Part shown: positions 8,467 to 17,264 of the stretch, in pieces
How positions within the stretch are numbered: the first letter of the stretch is position 1
Layout of the letters: each line of letters begins with the position of its first letter
Assembly: GCA_004553625.1 (NCBI GenBank)
Contig: SFKX01000003.1
Span: forward strand, 122,984 to 186,983
Reading direction: 5' to 3'
Source: Clostridiales bacterium
GTDB taxonomy: Bacteria > Bacillota_A > Clostridia > Oscillospirales > Oscillospiraceae
DNA length: 64,000 bases
Notes under the pieces: generated by a model
What the model saw: only the letters and a program-made list of their open reading frames with translations
What the model was told of the DNA's origin: nothing
Database searches by the model: none
Translations under genes and position numbers: made by a program

Positions 8467-8495
8467 ACTATATCGGATTTAGCCCATCCTGTAAA
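8467..8495 (-). promoter_or_regulatory. Predicted sigma-A promoter of the flavin electron-transfer operon
   Basis: On the minus strand, TTTACA (8490-8495), 17-base spacer, TATAGT (8467-8472). Predicted start near 8460 leaves a leader of about 200 bases before ATG 8261. I looked for an FMN riboswitch in that leader and see no conserved core; only a short GC hairpin near 8305-8325. Confidence 0.65.
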
Positions 8496-8550
8496 GGGGG
8501 AAGATACAAAAGCGGCATTTTCCTGGCACTGGATACAGGCATCCAGGCGC

Positions 8551-8579
8551 TTGCGATTTTGGGCGGAGGCTGGTATTAT
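8551..8579 (+). promoter_or_regulatory. Predicted sigma-A promoter of fhs
   Basis: TTGCGA (8551-8556), 17-base spacer, TATTAT (8574-8579). Start would fall near 8586, giving a short leader of about 25 bases. It lies about 55 bases from the divergent promoter at 8467-8495, so the 8262-8610 gap is a bidirectional control region. Confidence 0.7.
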
Positions 8580-8610
8580 AGGTGTTATTCTAGACTGTGA
8601 GAGGTGCGCC

Positions 8611-10272
8611 ATGACCGACATAGAGATAGCCCAGGCGGCAAAACCGCTGCCGATAATGGAAGTCGCCGCGAGAGCCGGCATTGACGAGAGCTTTGTGGAG
8701 TGCTACGGCAGGAGCAAGGCGAAGATAGACCCCGCCCTGCTCGATTCTCCGTGCAAGGACGGTAAGCTCGTCCTCGTCACGGCCATAAATCCCACGCCGG
8801 CGGGCGAGGGCAAGACAACGACGACCGTCGGTCTTGCGGATGCGCTCAGGAAAATAGGCAAGCGCTCCGTGGTGGCCCTGCGCGAGCCCTCGCTAGGCCC
8901 GGTGTTTGGCATCAAGGGCGGGGCCGCGGGCGGCGGCTATGCCCAGGTCATCCCGATGGAGGACATAAATCTCCACTTCACCGGCGATTTCCATGCCATA
9001 GGCGCGGCGAACAACCTGCTCGCCGCCATGCTGGATAACCACATTTACCAGGGCAACGCCCTGAACATAGACCCGCGGCGCATCACCTGGCGCAGGGCTG
9101 TGGACATGAACGACCGCCAGCTGCGCTTCATAACGGACGGCCTGGGCGGCAGGGTCAACGGCGTACCCAGGGAGGACGGCTTCGACATCACCGTCGCCAG
9201 CGAGGTCATGGCCGTGCTCTGCCTCGCCTCGGGCATTGCTGACCTCAAGGCGCGGCTCGCGCGTATAGTCGTTGGCTACACCTACGACGAAAAGCCCGTC
9301 ACAGCCGGACAGCTCGGCGCTGCGGGCGCCATGGCAGCGCTCCTAAAGGACGCGATAAAGCCCAACCTGGTCCAGACGTTGGAGGGTACCCCGGCCTTCG
9401 TACACGGCGGCCCCTTTGCGAACATCGCCCACGGCTGCAACAGCGTCACGGCGACGCGCATGGCCCTGCGCCTGGGCGAATACGCCGTCACGGAGGCGGG
9501 CTTCGGCGCGGACCTGGGCGCGGAGAAGTTTTTCGATATAAAGTGCCGCATGTCCGGGCTGCGCCCCTCGGCCGTCGTAGTGGTGGCCACGGTCAGGGCT
9601 CTCAAGCACCACGGCGGCGCGGCCAAGGCCGAGCTGGACAAGGAGAACCTTGAGGCGCTGGAGCGCGGCCTGCCGAATCTGCTGCGGCACGTGGAGAACA
9701 TAAAGACCGTATACGGCCTGCCCTGCGTCGTGGCCATAAACCGCTTCCCGGCAGACACGGAGGCGGAGCTCGCTCTGGTCTCGCGCCGCTGCCGCGAGCT
9801 GGGCGTGAACGCCGCTCTGTCCGAGGTTTGGGGCAAAGGCGGCGAGGGCGGCGTAGAGCTCGCGCGAGAGGTCGTGCGCCTCTGCGAGGAGCCGAACGAT
9901 TTCCGCTTCGCCTACCCGGACGAGCTGGACATCCGCAGCAAGATCGAGGCGATCGCCAAGAAAGTATACCGCGCCGGCGCCGTGAACTTCACCGGCCCGG
10001 CAGAAAAAGAGCTCAAACAGCTGGAGGCGCTGGGCTTCGGCGCCCTGCCGGTCTGCATGGCCAAGACGCAGTATTCGTTCTCTGACGACGCATCGAAGCT
10101 CGGCGCGCCCGAGGACTTCACGCTGACGGTGCGGAAGCTCAAGGTCTCGGCCGGCGCGGGTTTCATCGTTGCCCTTACAGGGGATATCATGACGATGCCC
10201 GGCCTGCCCAAGTCCCCCGCAGCGGAGCGGATAGACGTGGACGAAACGGGCAAGATCTCGGGTCTGTTTTGA
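8611..10272 (+). CDS. fhs: Formate-tetrahydrofolate ligase
   Basis: ATP-dependent synthesis of 10-formyl-THF from formate and THF; cytosolic one-carbon metabolism and the methyl branch of the Wood-Ljungdahl pathway. The 553-residue length matches the family (about 555). P-loop region NPTPAGEGKTTTTVGLADAL (residues 56-75), LREPSLGPVFGIKGGAAGGG and the ending GDIMTMPGLPKSPAAERID are diagnostic. ATG 8611 follows GAGAGGTG and agrees with family length; a longer frame from 8551 would begin inside the predicted promoter. No other Wood-Ljungdahl genes are adjacent. Confidence 0.97.
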   Translation: MTDIEIAQAAKPLPIMEVAARAGIDESFVECYGRSKAKIDPALLDSPCKDGKLVLVTAINPTPAGEGKTTTTVGLADALRKIGKRSVVALREPSLGPVFGIKGGAAGGGYAQVIPMEDINLHFTGDFHAIGAANNLLAAMLDNHIYQGNALNIDPRRITWRRAVDMNDRQLRFITDGLGGRVNGVPREDGFDITVASEVMAVLCLASGIADLKARLARIVVGYTYDEKPVTAGQLGAAGAMAALLKDAIKPNLVQTLEGTPAFVHGGPFANIAHGCNSVTATRMALRLGEYAVTEAGFGADLGAEKFFDIKCRMSGLRPSAVVVVATVRALKHHGGAAKAELDKENLEALERGLPNLLRHVENIKTVYGLPCVVAINRFPADTEAELALVSRRCRELGVNAALSEVWGKGGEGGVELAREVVRLCEEPNDFRFAYPDELDIRSKIEAIAKKVYRAGAVNFTGPAEKELKQLEALGFGALPVCMAKTQYSFSDDASKLGAPEDFTLTVRKLKVSAGAGFIVALTGDIMTMPGLPKSPAAERIDVDETGKISGLF

Positions 10273-10288
10273 ACCTCGAGCTTTTTGC

Positions 10289-10317
10289 TTGCGTTTTTCA
10301 CAATATTGTTGTAAAGT
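10289..10317 (+). promoter_or_regulatory. Possible promoter for the MBL hydrolase gene
   Basis: TTGCGT (10289-10294), 17-base spacer, TAAAGT (10312-10317), directly after the fhs stop. The -10 is only a fair match. I see no terminator between fhs and this point, so read-through is also possible. Confidence 0.5.
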
Positions 10318-10339
10318 AAGTTAAAAGGAGTGGACTGCC

Positions 10340-11218
10340 GTGTTCGAGCTCATACGCGCCGGTGAATGCAGTTATTACATCGACTGTCCCGCCAAGATGG
10401 GGCTTTATCAGGCTTCCGACAGCGAGGTCTACCTTATTGACAGCGGCAACGACAAGGACGCAGGCCGTAAAGTCCGCCAGATCCTGGACAGGAACGGCTG
10501 GAAGCTCCTCGGCATTTTGGTAACACACTCCAATGCAGACCACATCGGCGGTTGCCAGTACCTCCAGAAGCAGACGGGATGCCGCATATTCGCACCAGGG
10601 ATAGAGGCCGCGTTCACGCGGCACCCGGTGCTGGAGCCCGCCTTTCTCTACGGAGGTTTCCCTCCGAAGCCGCTGAGGCATAAGTTCATGATGGCGCAGC
10701 CTTCACCAGCCGTGGATTTGAACTCGGAGGGCTTCCCCGCCGAGCTGGAGGTCTTGCCCCTGCCCGGGCATTTCTTTGACATGGTGGGCTATAAGACCCC
10801 GGACGGGACTGCGTTCATAGCCGACTGTCTCTCCAGCGCTGCCACTCTGGAGAAATACGGCTTTCCCTTCATCTACGACGTCGCCGCCTACCTCGAAACG
10901 CTCAGGAAGCTGCCGGAGCTCGGCGCGAAGATGTACGTACCCGCACACGCGGAGGCCACGGAGGACATCGCCCCCCTGGCCGAGCTGAACATCCGGCACG
11001 TGGAGTCCCTGTGCGAGACTGTGCTCGGTTTCTGTGCGGAGCCTCGCGGATTTGAGGAGATATTGAAACTCTCGTTTGACAGCTGCCGCCTGCAGCTCAC
11101 GTTGGAGCAATACGTCCTTGTGGGAAGCACCATCAAGTCCATTTTGGCCTGGCTTTTGGACAGCGGCGCAGTCGAAACCGTCATAGAATCCAACCGCCTG
11201 CTTTGGCGCAGGAAATAG
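10340..11218 (+). CDS. MBL-fold metallo-hydrolase
   Basis: 292 residues, cytosolic (no signal). The first metal motif is HSNADH (residues 56-61), the H-x-H-x-D-H pattern with Asn at the second position. LPGHFFDM, FIADCLS and a C-terminal helical region follow, similar to glyoxalase-II-like/MBL proteins of unknown substrate. The start is GTG with AAAGGAG nine bases upstream. It stands between fhs and trxA. The family spans thioesterases, lactonases and others, so no substrate is assigned. Asn for the second metal His is worth noting because it should alter metal site 1. Confidence 0.8.
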   Translation: MFELIRAGECSYYIDCPAKMGLYQASDSEVYLIDSGNDKDAGRKVRQILDRNGWKLLGILVTHSNADHIGGCQYLQKQTGCRIFAPGIEAAFTRHPVLEPAFLYGGFPPKPLRHKFMMAQPSPAVDLNSEGFPAELEVLPLPGHFFDMVGYKTPDGTAFIADCLSSAATLEKYGFPFIYDVAAYLETLRKLPELGAKMYVPAHAEATEDIAPLAELNIRHVESLCETVLGFCAEPRGFEEILKLSFDSCRLQLTLEQYVLVGSTIKSILAWLLDSGAVETVIESNRLLWRRK

Positions 11219-11292
11219 TGATAAAGTCACTGATGCTTTACCCCGCCCGTGTTACTATCGCATCAACAAAGAGAACACGGGAGGAATAAAAA

Positions 11293-11601
11293 ATGTCAGC
11301 TGTAAGGATAACCTCATCGAACTACGCCGGGCTTGTGATGGCCAGCGAAAAGCCGGTCCTGTTGGACTTCTGGGCCTCATGGTGCGGTCCCTGCCGCATG
11401 GTATCCCCTGTGGTGGACGAGATCGCCGCGGAGCGGGACGACCTGCTCGTAGGCAAGGTCAATGTGGACGAAGAACCCGAGCTTGCCTCTGCCTTCAACA
11501 TAAGCAGTATACCGACCCTTGTCGTCCTGAAAGACGGCAAAGTGGTCAACCGGGCGACGGGCGCGAGACCCAAATCGAGCATTCTGTCCCTGGTCAAATA
11601 A
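11293..11601 (+). CDS. trxA: Thioredoxin
   Basis: 102 residues, the usual length. DFWASWCGPCRMVSPVVDEIA holds the redox pair CGPC (residues 32-35), and the cis-proline segment SIPTLVVLKDG lies near 73-83. Cytosolic disulfide reductase. Preceded by GGGAGG, followed by a hairpin terminator at 11653-11686. It is not next to a thioredoxin reductase gene here. Confidence 0.95.
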   Translation: MSAVRITSSNYAGLVMASEKPVLLDFWASWCGPCRMVSPVVDEIAAERDDLLVGKVNVDEEPELASAFNISSIPTLVVLKDGKVVNRATGARPKSSILSLVK

Positions 11602-11652
11602 CTAACTTTGTATTACTCTCTCCCTTCCAAATCCAAACCTGCGGTGCAGAAG

Positions 11653-11686
11653 AAGATGGCGTGCGCGAAAGCGCCGCCATCTTTTT
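11653..11686 (+). terminator. Intrinsic terminator after trxA
   Basis: Outer stem AAGATGGC (11653-11660) with GCCATCTT (11676-11683), inner GCGC-GAAA-GCGC tetraloop hairpin with a small bulge, then TTTTT. GAAA tetraloop and T-run fit a rho-independent terminator. Confidence 0.8.
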
Positions 11687-11769
11687 ATGTTCTGGCCTTT
11701 CCACGAATCATATTCAAAAAATGGGCGTCGTCATTGCAAAAGGTGCCAGCACAGCCCCGGACGGCGCGG

Positions 11770-11798
11770 TTGACAACGCCGGCGATGTATTATATCAT
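11770..11798 (+). promoter_or_regulatory. Predicted promoter of the peptide-type ABC operon
   Basis: TTGACA (11770-11775, perfect consensus), 17-base spacer, TATCAT (11793-11798). About 40 bases upstream of the first gene of the five-gene transporter operon. Confidence 0.75.
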
Positions 11799-11841
11799 TT
11801 TTATATTGTAAACAACACCAGGACCCAAGAGGTGATACAAC

Positions 11842-13392
11842 ATGAAACACAGGCGTATGCAACGCGCGCTTACTCTGCTCCTGGTCGCGGCGCTCCTGGC
11901 GCTCTCGGGCTGCGCCTCAACTCAGGAGCAGCGCAGGGGTACTGACGGCGGCAAGACCTCGGTGATCCTCGCCACCTCGGGCGAGCCATTTCGCTTCTAT
12001 GCTCTCTCCGATGAGGGCTGCGCCGGGGACGACAACCTGGTCCTCTCCAACGTATACGATTGCCTGACTTTTCTGGAGGCGGACGGCAGTATCTCGCCCG
12101 GCCTGGCTGAGAGCTGGGAGCTCTCCGAGGACGGACTGTGCTACACCTTCCACCTGCGCAAGGGAGTGAAATTCCAGAACGGCTACGACTTCAGCGCCGA
12201 GGACGTCAAGTTCACCTTCGACAAAGGCGCGGCCGGCCCGCTAGGCTCCGCCCTCTTCGTGAACTACAAGAGCTGCGAGATCGTGGACGACTACACCGTG
12301 AAGATCTACCTGACCTCGCCCTACGCCGGCTTCCTCTACGGCGTGGCCTCCCGCCTCGGCGGCATCTGCAGCAAGGCCTATTATGAGGAAGTAGGGGATG
12401 AGGGCTACCTGGAAGCCCCCGTCGGCACCGGCCCCTACCGCCTGGTCGAGGCCATCGGCGGGGAGAAGATCGTCCTTGAGGCCTTCGACGACTACTGGCG
12501 GGGCGAGCCCGCCATAAAGACCGTCGTCATCGCCATCGTCCCCAACGTCTCTACCCAGATGATAGGCCTTGAAAACGGGGACTACGACGCCGTGCGCAAC
12601 CCGCCCATCGACGCCTGCCTCCACCTCGAGGGCAAGGAGGGCCTGGCTTGGGACAGGACGGACTCGACGGCGCGCATCACCCTCTATATCGCCACCTGGA
12701 ACGGGCGCGTGGGCGAGGACATCAACTTCCGCCGCGCCATCCAGTGCGGAATAAACAAAGAGGAGGTAAACGTAGGCGTCAACAGCGGCTGCGCCACTAT
12801 TCTGGACATCGACATGTGCCCGATGTACGGAGGCTACCCCACAGAGGGCATAATCACCGTGGACTACGATAGGGACAAGGCCCTCGAATACCTTGCCGCC
12901 TCCGACTACAACGGCGAAACCTTCGACATTCTGGTGAAGAGCGGCACCGGTGAGGAGACCTCCGCAAAGATCATCCAGTCCCAGCTCATAGAGCTCGGCA
13001 TAAACGCCACGGTCACCGCCGTGGACAACACCACCTATTCGGACCTCCAGTACAGCGGCAACTTCGACGCCGTCATACGCGAACAGCTCAGTTCCATGGT
13101 GGATGCGGACGGCGCCTCGACATATTTCAACACCACTCCCGGCTTCACCTACACCAAAAACTGCAAGTATCCCTTGGCGGATGTCATCTATCCCCTGTTC
13201 GTCCAGGGCCGGGAGGAGCAGGGTGAGGACCGCCTGCCCTACTACGTAGAGGCCTGCAATATCATCACGGAGGAGGCCTACCTCGTCCCGCTCTACAACG
13301 GCATAGTCGCCGTGGCCTACAGCTCGAATTTGGAGGGCGTGGAGGCGCACTGCCTGGGGACCTACAACTTCTACCACTGGAGCTGGCGATGA
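11842..13392 (+). CDS. ABC transporter substrate-binding lipoprotein, family 5 (peptide/nickel type)
   Basis: 516 residues. Signal peptide with lipobox LSGC (Cys24), then the SBP_bac_5 fold: LAESWELSEDGLCYTFHLRKGVKFQNG is the family signature around residues 90-116, and DFSAEDVKFTFDK follows. It captures an oligopeptide or similar ligand outside the membrane for the permeases encoded next. First of five co-directional genes (binding protein, two permeases, two ATPases). The ligand cannot be read from sequence; dipeptide, oligopeptide, nickel and glutathione binders share this fold. Confidence 0.92.
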   Translation: MKHRRMQRALTLLLVAALLALSGCASTQEQRRGTDGGKTSVILATSGEPFRFYALSDEGCAGDDNLVLSNVYDCLTFLEADGSISPGLAESWELSEDGLCYTFHLRKGVKFQNGYDFSAEDVKFTFDKGAAGPLGSALFVNYKSCEIVDDYTVKIYLTSPYAGFLYGVASRLGGICSKAYYEEVGDEGYLEAPVGTGPYRLVEAIGGEKIVLEAFDDYWRGEPAIKTVVIAIVPNVSTQMIGLENGDYDAVRNPPIDACLHLEGKEGLAWDRTDSTARITLYIATWNGRVGEDINFRRAIQCGINKEEVNVGVNSGCATILDIDMCPMYGGYPTEGIITVDYDRDKALEYLAASDYNGETFDILVKSGTGEETSAKIIQSQLIELGINATVTAVDNTTYSDLQYSGNFDAVIREQLSSMVDADGASTYFNTTPGFTYTKNCKYPLADVIYPLFVQGREEQGEDRLPYYVEACNIITEEAYLVPLYNGIVAVAYSSNLEGVEAHCLGTYNFYHWSWR

Positions 13393-13414
13393 CCAAGAGG
13401 CAAAGGAGCGAACT

Positions 13415-14344
13415 ATGTATCTTTTGAAATACACGATAAAACGGCTGCTCATGCTTATCCCGGTCATACTCGGCGTCACGCTGATACTCTATTACGTCAT
13501 GGCACTCTCTCCTGGGAATCCAGCCCTGCAGATCCTGGGCGCGGACGCTTCGGAAGAGCAGGTCGCCGCGCTGGAGCATGAGATGGGCCTGGATCTGCCC
13601 ATCATAGTGCAATATGTGCGCTATATACTAGACGTCGTCCGTCTGAACTTCGGCAGCTCCTGGGTCACCGGCTACGATGTGCTCGAGAGCTTCATGCAGA
13701 GGCTGCCGGATACGGTCATGCTGGCCTTCGTCGCTACGCTATGGGCTGTCGCCCTGGGCATACCGATAGGCATTTACTCCGCAGTAAAACAATACAGCGT
13801 ATTCGACTACGGCGGCATGGTGCTCGCCATGCTGCTCTTCGCCATGCCCTCCTTCTGGCTGGCGATACTCTGTCAGATCCTGTTCTGCCTCGTGCTGCAC
13901 TGGCTGCCGGCGACGGGCGTCGGCTCTCTGAGGCACTTCATTCTGCCCGCGCTCGTGCTGGGGGCGAACACCCTCGCCTCCATGATCCGCATGAGCAGGA
14001 CGAGTATGCTGGACGTCCTCCGCCAGGACTTCATCAGGACGGCAAGGGCAAAAGGCGCCTCCAGGCGCTCAGCCATACTGCACCACGCCGTCGGCAACAG
14101 TCTGGTCCCTGTCATCACGCAGGTGGGCATCAGCTTTGCCGGCTGCATGGGCGGCGCCATAGTGACGGAAACCATCTTCACCATCCCGGGCATAGGCTCA
14201 ATGCTCATAAACGCGGTGAAATCCAGAGACATCCCCGTCGTCATGGGTACGGTCATTCTCGTGGCTATCATCGTAGGCGTCATCAACCTGATCGTGGACC
14301 TGGTCTGTGCAAAGGTAGACCCGCGCATAGACCTCGCCGTCTAG
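13415..14344 (+). CDS. ABC transporter permease, DppB/OppB family
   Basis: 309 residues with about six spans. The N-terminus MYLLKYTIKRLLMLIPVILGVTLI is typical of DppB-type permeases, and the EAA loop (RMSRTSMLDVLRQDFIRTARAKG, about 190-212) makes the ATPase contact. It follows the binding protein by 22 bases and precedes the second permease gene by nine. Forms the channel with the DppC-type partner. Confidence 0.93.
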   Translation: MYLLKYTIKRLLMLIPVILGVTLILYYVMALSPGNPALQILGADASEEQVAALEHEMGLDLPIIVQYVRYILDVVRLNFGSSWVTGYDVLESFMQRLPDTVMLAFVATLWAVALGIPIGIYSAVKQYSVFDYGGMVLAMLLFAMPSFWLAILCQILFCLVLHWLPATGVGSLRHFILPALVLGANTLASMIRMSRTSMLDVLRQDFIRTARAKGASRRSAILHHAVGNSLVPVITQVGISFAGCMGGAIVTETIFTIPGIGSMLINAVKSRDIPVVMGTVILVAIIVGVINLIVDLVCAKVDPRIDLAV

Positions 14345-14353
14345 GAGGTGCGC

Positions 14354-15217
14354 ATGGAAAAGAGGGAAAAACATCTGCAGCGCAGCAGCTGGCAGCTGGC
14401 CGCAGCGCGCTTCGCCAGGAACAAGCTGGCAATGGCTGGAGTCGTGCTTCTGGGGATCATGATCCTTGCCGTGCTCCTGGCGCCGCTCTATATGTCCTAC
14501 AGCGATATGATACACGAGGATGTTTTCAACAAGCTGCGCAGCCCCTGCGCAGAACACCCCCTGGGTACGGACGAGTTCGGAAGGGACCTGCTGGCACGCA
14601 TACTCTACGGCGGGCGCATCTCGCTCTTCGGCGGCATAGCGACGATAGCCATAGCCTTCGTCGCAGGCTGCATCATAGGCGGCGCGGCGGGCTATTTCGG
14701 CGGGCGGACGGACACCCTGCTCATGCGACTCATCGACATGCTCATGGCCATACCTCCCGTGCTTCTGGCCATGGCCATTCTCACCGCCCTGGGCAACGGA
14801 CTCGTAAACCTCATAATTTCGCTCGCTATAAGCCAGATACCGCGCTTTGCCCGCGTCGTGCGCTCCGCCGTACTCACGCTGCGCGGACACGAGTACGTCG
14901 AGGCCGCGCGATGCTTTGGCTGCAGCTCCATGAAGATAATCGCCAGGCACATCCTGCCCAATGGCATAGGCCCCATAGTCGTCTCCGCAACGCTGACGCT
15001 GGGCCAGATAATACTCAGCATCTCCTCCATGGGCTTCCTTGGTCTGGGCGTGGCCTCGCCAACTCCGGAGTGGGGAACCATCATCTCCGAGAACATGCTG
15101 AACATACGTTATTACCCCTACCTCGGCATCGCGCCGGCCGCCTGCATCTGCCTGGCCGTCATGGCCGTGAACTTCATAGGGGATGGGCTGAGGGACGCCT
15201 TTGACCCCAGGAATTGA
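14354..15217 (+). CDS. ABC transporter permease, DppC/OppC family
   Basis: 287 residues. N-terminal region RFARNKLAMAGVVLLGIMILAVLLAP is the OppC_N signature, and HPLGTDEFGRDLLARILYGGRISL is the highly conserved DppC block. EAA loop near LTLRGHEYVEAARCFGCSS. ATG 14354 is chosen because AGGAGG (14343-14348) sits five bases upstream; the GTG two codons earlier overlaps that ribosome site. Confidence 0.94.
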   Translation: MEKREKHLQRSSWQLAAARFARNKLAMAGVVLLGIMILAVLLAPLYMSYSDMIHEDVFNKLRSPCAEHPLGTDEFGRDLLARILYGGRISLFGGIATIAIAFVAGCIIGGAAGYFGGRTDTLLMRLIDMLMAIPPVLLAMAILTALGNGLVNLIISLAISQIPRFARVVRSAVLTLRGHEYVEAARCFGCSSMKIIARHILPNGIGPIVVSATLTLGQIILSISSMGFLGLGVASPTPEWGTIISENMLNIRYYPYLGIAPAACICLAVMAVNFIGDGLRDAFDPRN

Positions 15218-15228
15218 GAGGGACGAGG

Positions 15229-16230
15229 ATGGAAGAGAAAAAAATCGAGGGCGCTTCCGCCCCCCTGCTGGAGATCGAGGACCTGCACGTTCACTACAAG
15301 GCGCGCGGCAAGGTCGTATACGCGCTCAACGGACTCAACTTGAAGGTGGAGCGCGGAGAGAAGCTGGGCCTCGTCGGCGAGACCGGCGCCGGAAAGACGA
15401 CGATGGCCCTGTCCATCCTGCGCCTGCTGCCGGAAAAGGTCGGCGAGATCGTGTCCGGCGGGATAAGATACGACGGGGACGACCTGCTCGCCCAGAGCGA
15501 GGCGTATATGCTCGGCCTGCGCGGCAAGCGGGTGTCCATGATCTTTCAGGACCCTATGACCAGTCTCAACCCGACCAAAACCGTCGGCGCGCAGATAGTG
15601 GAGGTCCTGGACCTGCACTGTCCCGAGCTGTCCAGGCAGGAGAAGAGCGCCCGGGTAGACAAGATGCTGTCCTTGGTCGGCATCCCTGCGGAGCGGAAGG
15701 ACGAATTCCCCTACCAGTTTTCCGGAGGTATGAAGCAGCGTATCGTCATAGCCATGGCGCTCATAGCTGAGCCGGAGCTGCTTCTCGCCGACGAACCAAC
15801 TACAGCTCTGGACGTGACGATACAGGCGCAGATACTGGAGATGATGCGCCGGCTGAAAGAAGAGCTGAATACGGCGGTGATCCTCATAACGCACGACCTG
15901 GGCGTGGTCGCGGAGTTCTGCGACAGGGTCGCCGTGATGTACGGCGGCCGGATTGTGGAACAGGGCAGTGTGGAGCAGGTATTTGCCCGCGGCGAGAATC
16001 ACCCGTATACGCTCGGGCTCATGAACTGCATCCCAGACCTCGAAAGCACTGCGGCGCGGCTGGAGCCCATCCCCGGCCAGATGGCTGATCCGACGGTCCA
16101 ACCGCAGGGCTGCCACTTTGCCGAACGCTGCCCGCGCTGCATGGACATCTGCCGCGAACGTGAGCCGGAGGCATATGAGCGCGACGGGCATCAGATATTC
16201 TGCCATCTCTTTGGCGGTCAGGAGGGATAG
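15229..16230 (+). CDS. ABC transporter ATPase, DppD/OppD family
   Basis: 333 residues. Walker A GETGAGKTT (about 55-63), Q-loop FQDPMTSLNP, signature FSGGMKQR, Walker B LLLADEPTTALD and H-loop THDLG are all intact. The C-terminal oligopeptide/dipeptide extension (HPYTLGLMNCIPDL...GCHFAERCPRC...REREPE) carries the Cys pattern (CxxRCxxCxxxC type) that binds [4Fe-4S] in some DppD proteins. ATG 15229 was picked over an earlier TTG because GAGAGGGA precedes it; the reading frame start overlaps the end of the permease gene. Confidence 0.94.
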   Translation: MEEKKIEGASAPLLEIEDLHVHYKARGKVVYALNGLNLKVERGEKLGLVGETGAGKTTMALSILRLLPEKVGEIVSGGIRYDGDDLLAQSEAYMLGLRGKRVSMIFQDPMTSLNPTKTVGAQIVEVLDLHCPELSRQEKSARVDKMLSLVGIPAERKDEFPYQFSGGMKQRIVIAMALIAEPELLLADEPTTALDVTIQAQILEMMRRLKEELNTAVILITHDLGVVAEFCDRVAVMYGGRIVEQGSVEQVFARGENHPYTLGLMNCIPDLESTAARLEPIPGQMADPTVQPQGCHFAERCPRCMDICREREPEAYERDGHQIFCHLFGGQEG

Positions 16231-16231
16231 A

Positions 16232-17182
16232 ATGGATACTCCGCTGGTGGAGACCGTGGGTCTGACCAAACATTTCAAAACGCCGCACGGCCTGCTGCAC
16301 GCCATAGACAAAGTGGACCTGAAGATAGGCCCCTGCCGGACTCTTGGCGTGGTGGGTGAATCCGGCTGCGGGAAATCCACTCTGGGCAGGACGGTGCTGG
16401 GCCTGCAGGCCCCGACCTCCGGCGAGGTATACTTCGAGGGCAAGAGCATACTCGGGTATAGGCGAAAGCAGATGAAGGCCGTACACCGGGACATGCAGAT
16501 GATCTTTCAGGACCCGTACAGCTCTCTGGACCCGAGAATGTCTATATTCGACCTCATAGCGGAGCCGCTGCGGGAGCTCTGCGGCCGCGAGCTCAGCCGG
16601 GCCGAGGTCCAGGAGCGGGTGCTGGACATCATGGAGCTCTGCGGCCTGCCGCGCCGCTACGCGAACAGCTACCCGCACGAGCTGGACGGCGGGCGCAGAC
16701 AGAGGGTGGGCCTGGCACGGGCAATGGTCATAGAGCCCAAGTTCATCGTCTGCGACGAGCCGGTGTCGGCGCTGGACGTGTCGATTCAGGCTCAGATTCT
16801 GAACCTGCTGATGGACCTGCAGGAGGAGTGCGGGCTGTCCTATATGTTCATAACGCACGACCTCTGCGTGGTCCGGCATATAAGCGACGATATAATGGTC
16901 ATGTATATGGGAGAAGTGGTGGAACAGGCGCCGAAGGACGAGCTTTTCCGCGCTCCGCAGCACCCGTATACGCGGGCTCTGCTCTCCGCAATACCGACAA
17001 CAGACCTGAGCAGGAGAGACAGGCCGCGCCATATGCTGAGCGGGGAGGTATCCTCGCCCATAGACCCGCCGCCTGGCTGCCGCTTCGCTCCGCGCTGCCC
17101 CTATGCGGAGGAGCGCTGCAAGGCCGAGTGCGGGCTCCGTGAGCTCTCCCCCGGTCACTTCACCGCCTGCCGTCTGGCCTGA
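16232..17182 (+). CDS. ABC transporter ATPase, DppF/OppF family, with altered signature motif
   Basis: 316 residues. Walker A GESGCGKST (42-50), Q-loop IFQDPYSSLDPR, Walker B FIVCDEPVSALD and H-loop ITHDL are intact, and the C-terminal extension HPYTRALL...CRFAPRCPYA is present. The ABC signature, LSGGQ in nearly all DppF proteins, reads LDGGR (151-155): the signature serine that contacts the ATP gamma-phosphate is Asp and Gln is Arg. ATG 16232 has GGAGGG upstream and follows the preceding stop by one base. Last gene of the operon, followed by a strong terminator. Confidence 0.93.
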   Translation: MDTPLVETVGLTKHFKTPHGLLHAIDKVDLKIGPCRTLGVVGESGCGKSTLGRTVLGLQAPTSGEVYFEGKSILGYRRKQMKAVHRDMQMIFQDPYSSLDPRMSIFDLIAEPLRELCGRELSRAEVQERVLDIMELCGLPRRYANSYPHELDGGRRQRVGLARAMVIEPKFIVCDEPVSALDVSIQAQILNLLMDLQEECGLSYMFITHDLCVVRHISDDIMVMYMGEVVEQAPKDELFRAPQHPYTRALLSAIPTTDLSRRDRPRHMLSGEVSSPIDPPPGCRFAPRCPYAEERCKAECGLRELSPGHFTACRLA

Positions 17183-17203
17183 GTGCGGCAAAATCCAAAA
17201 GAT

Positions 17204-17246
17204 AAAAACGCCGCCGGCTCTGCATCCTGCAGAACCGGCGGTTTTT
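17204..17246. terminator. Bidirectional terminator between the peptide ABC operon and the catabolic operon
   Basis: Two stacked stems: CCGCCGG (17211-17217) with CCGGCGG (17235-17241), and TCTGCA with TGCAGA inside, separated by a C/A mismatch. TTTTT follows on the plus strand (17242-17246) and AAAAA precedes (17205-17209), so it can serve both strands. Confidence 0.88.
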
Positions 17247-17264
17247 CTCGTCTTGGCCCTTTTC

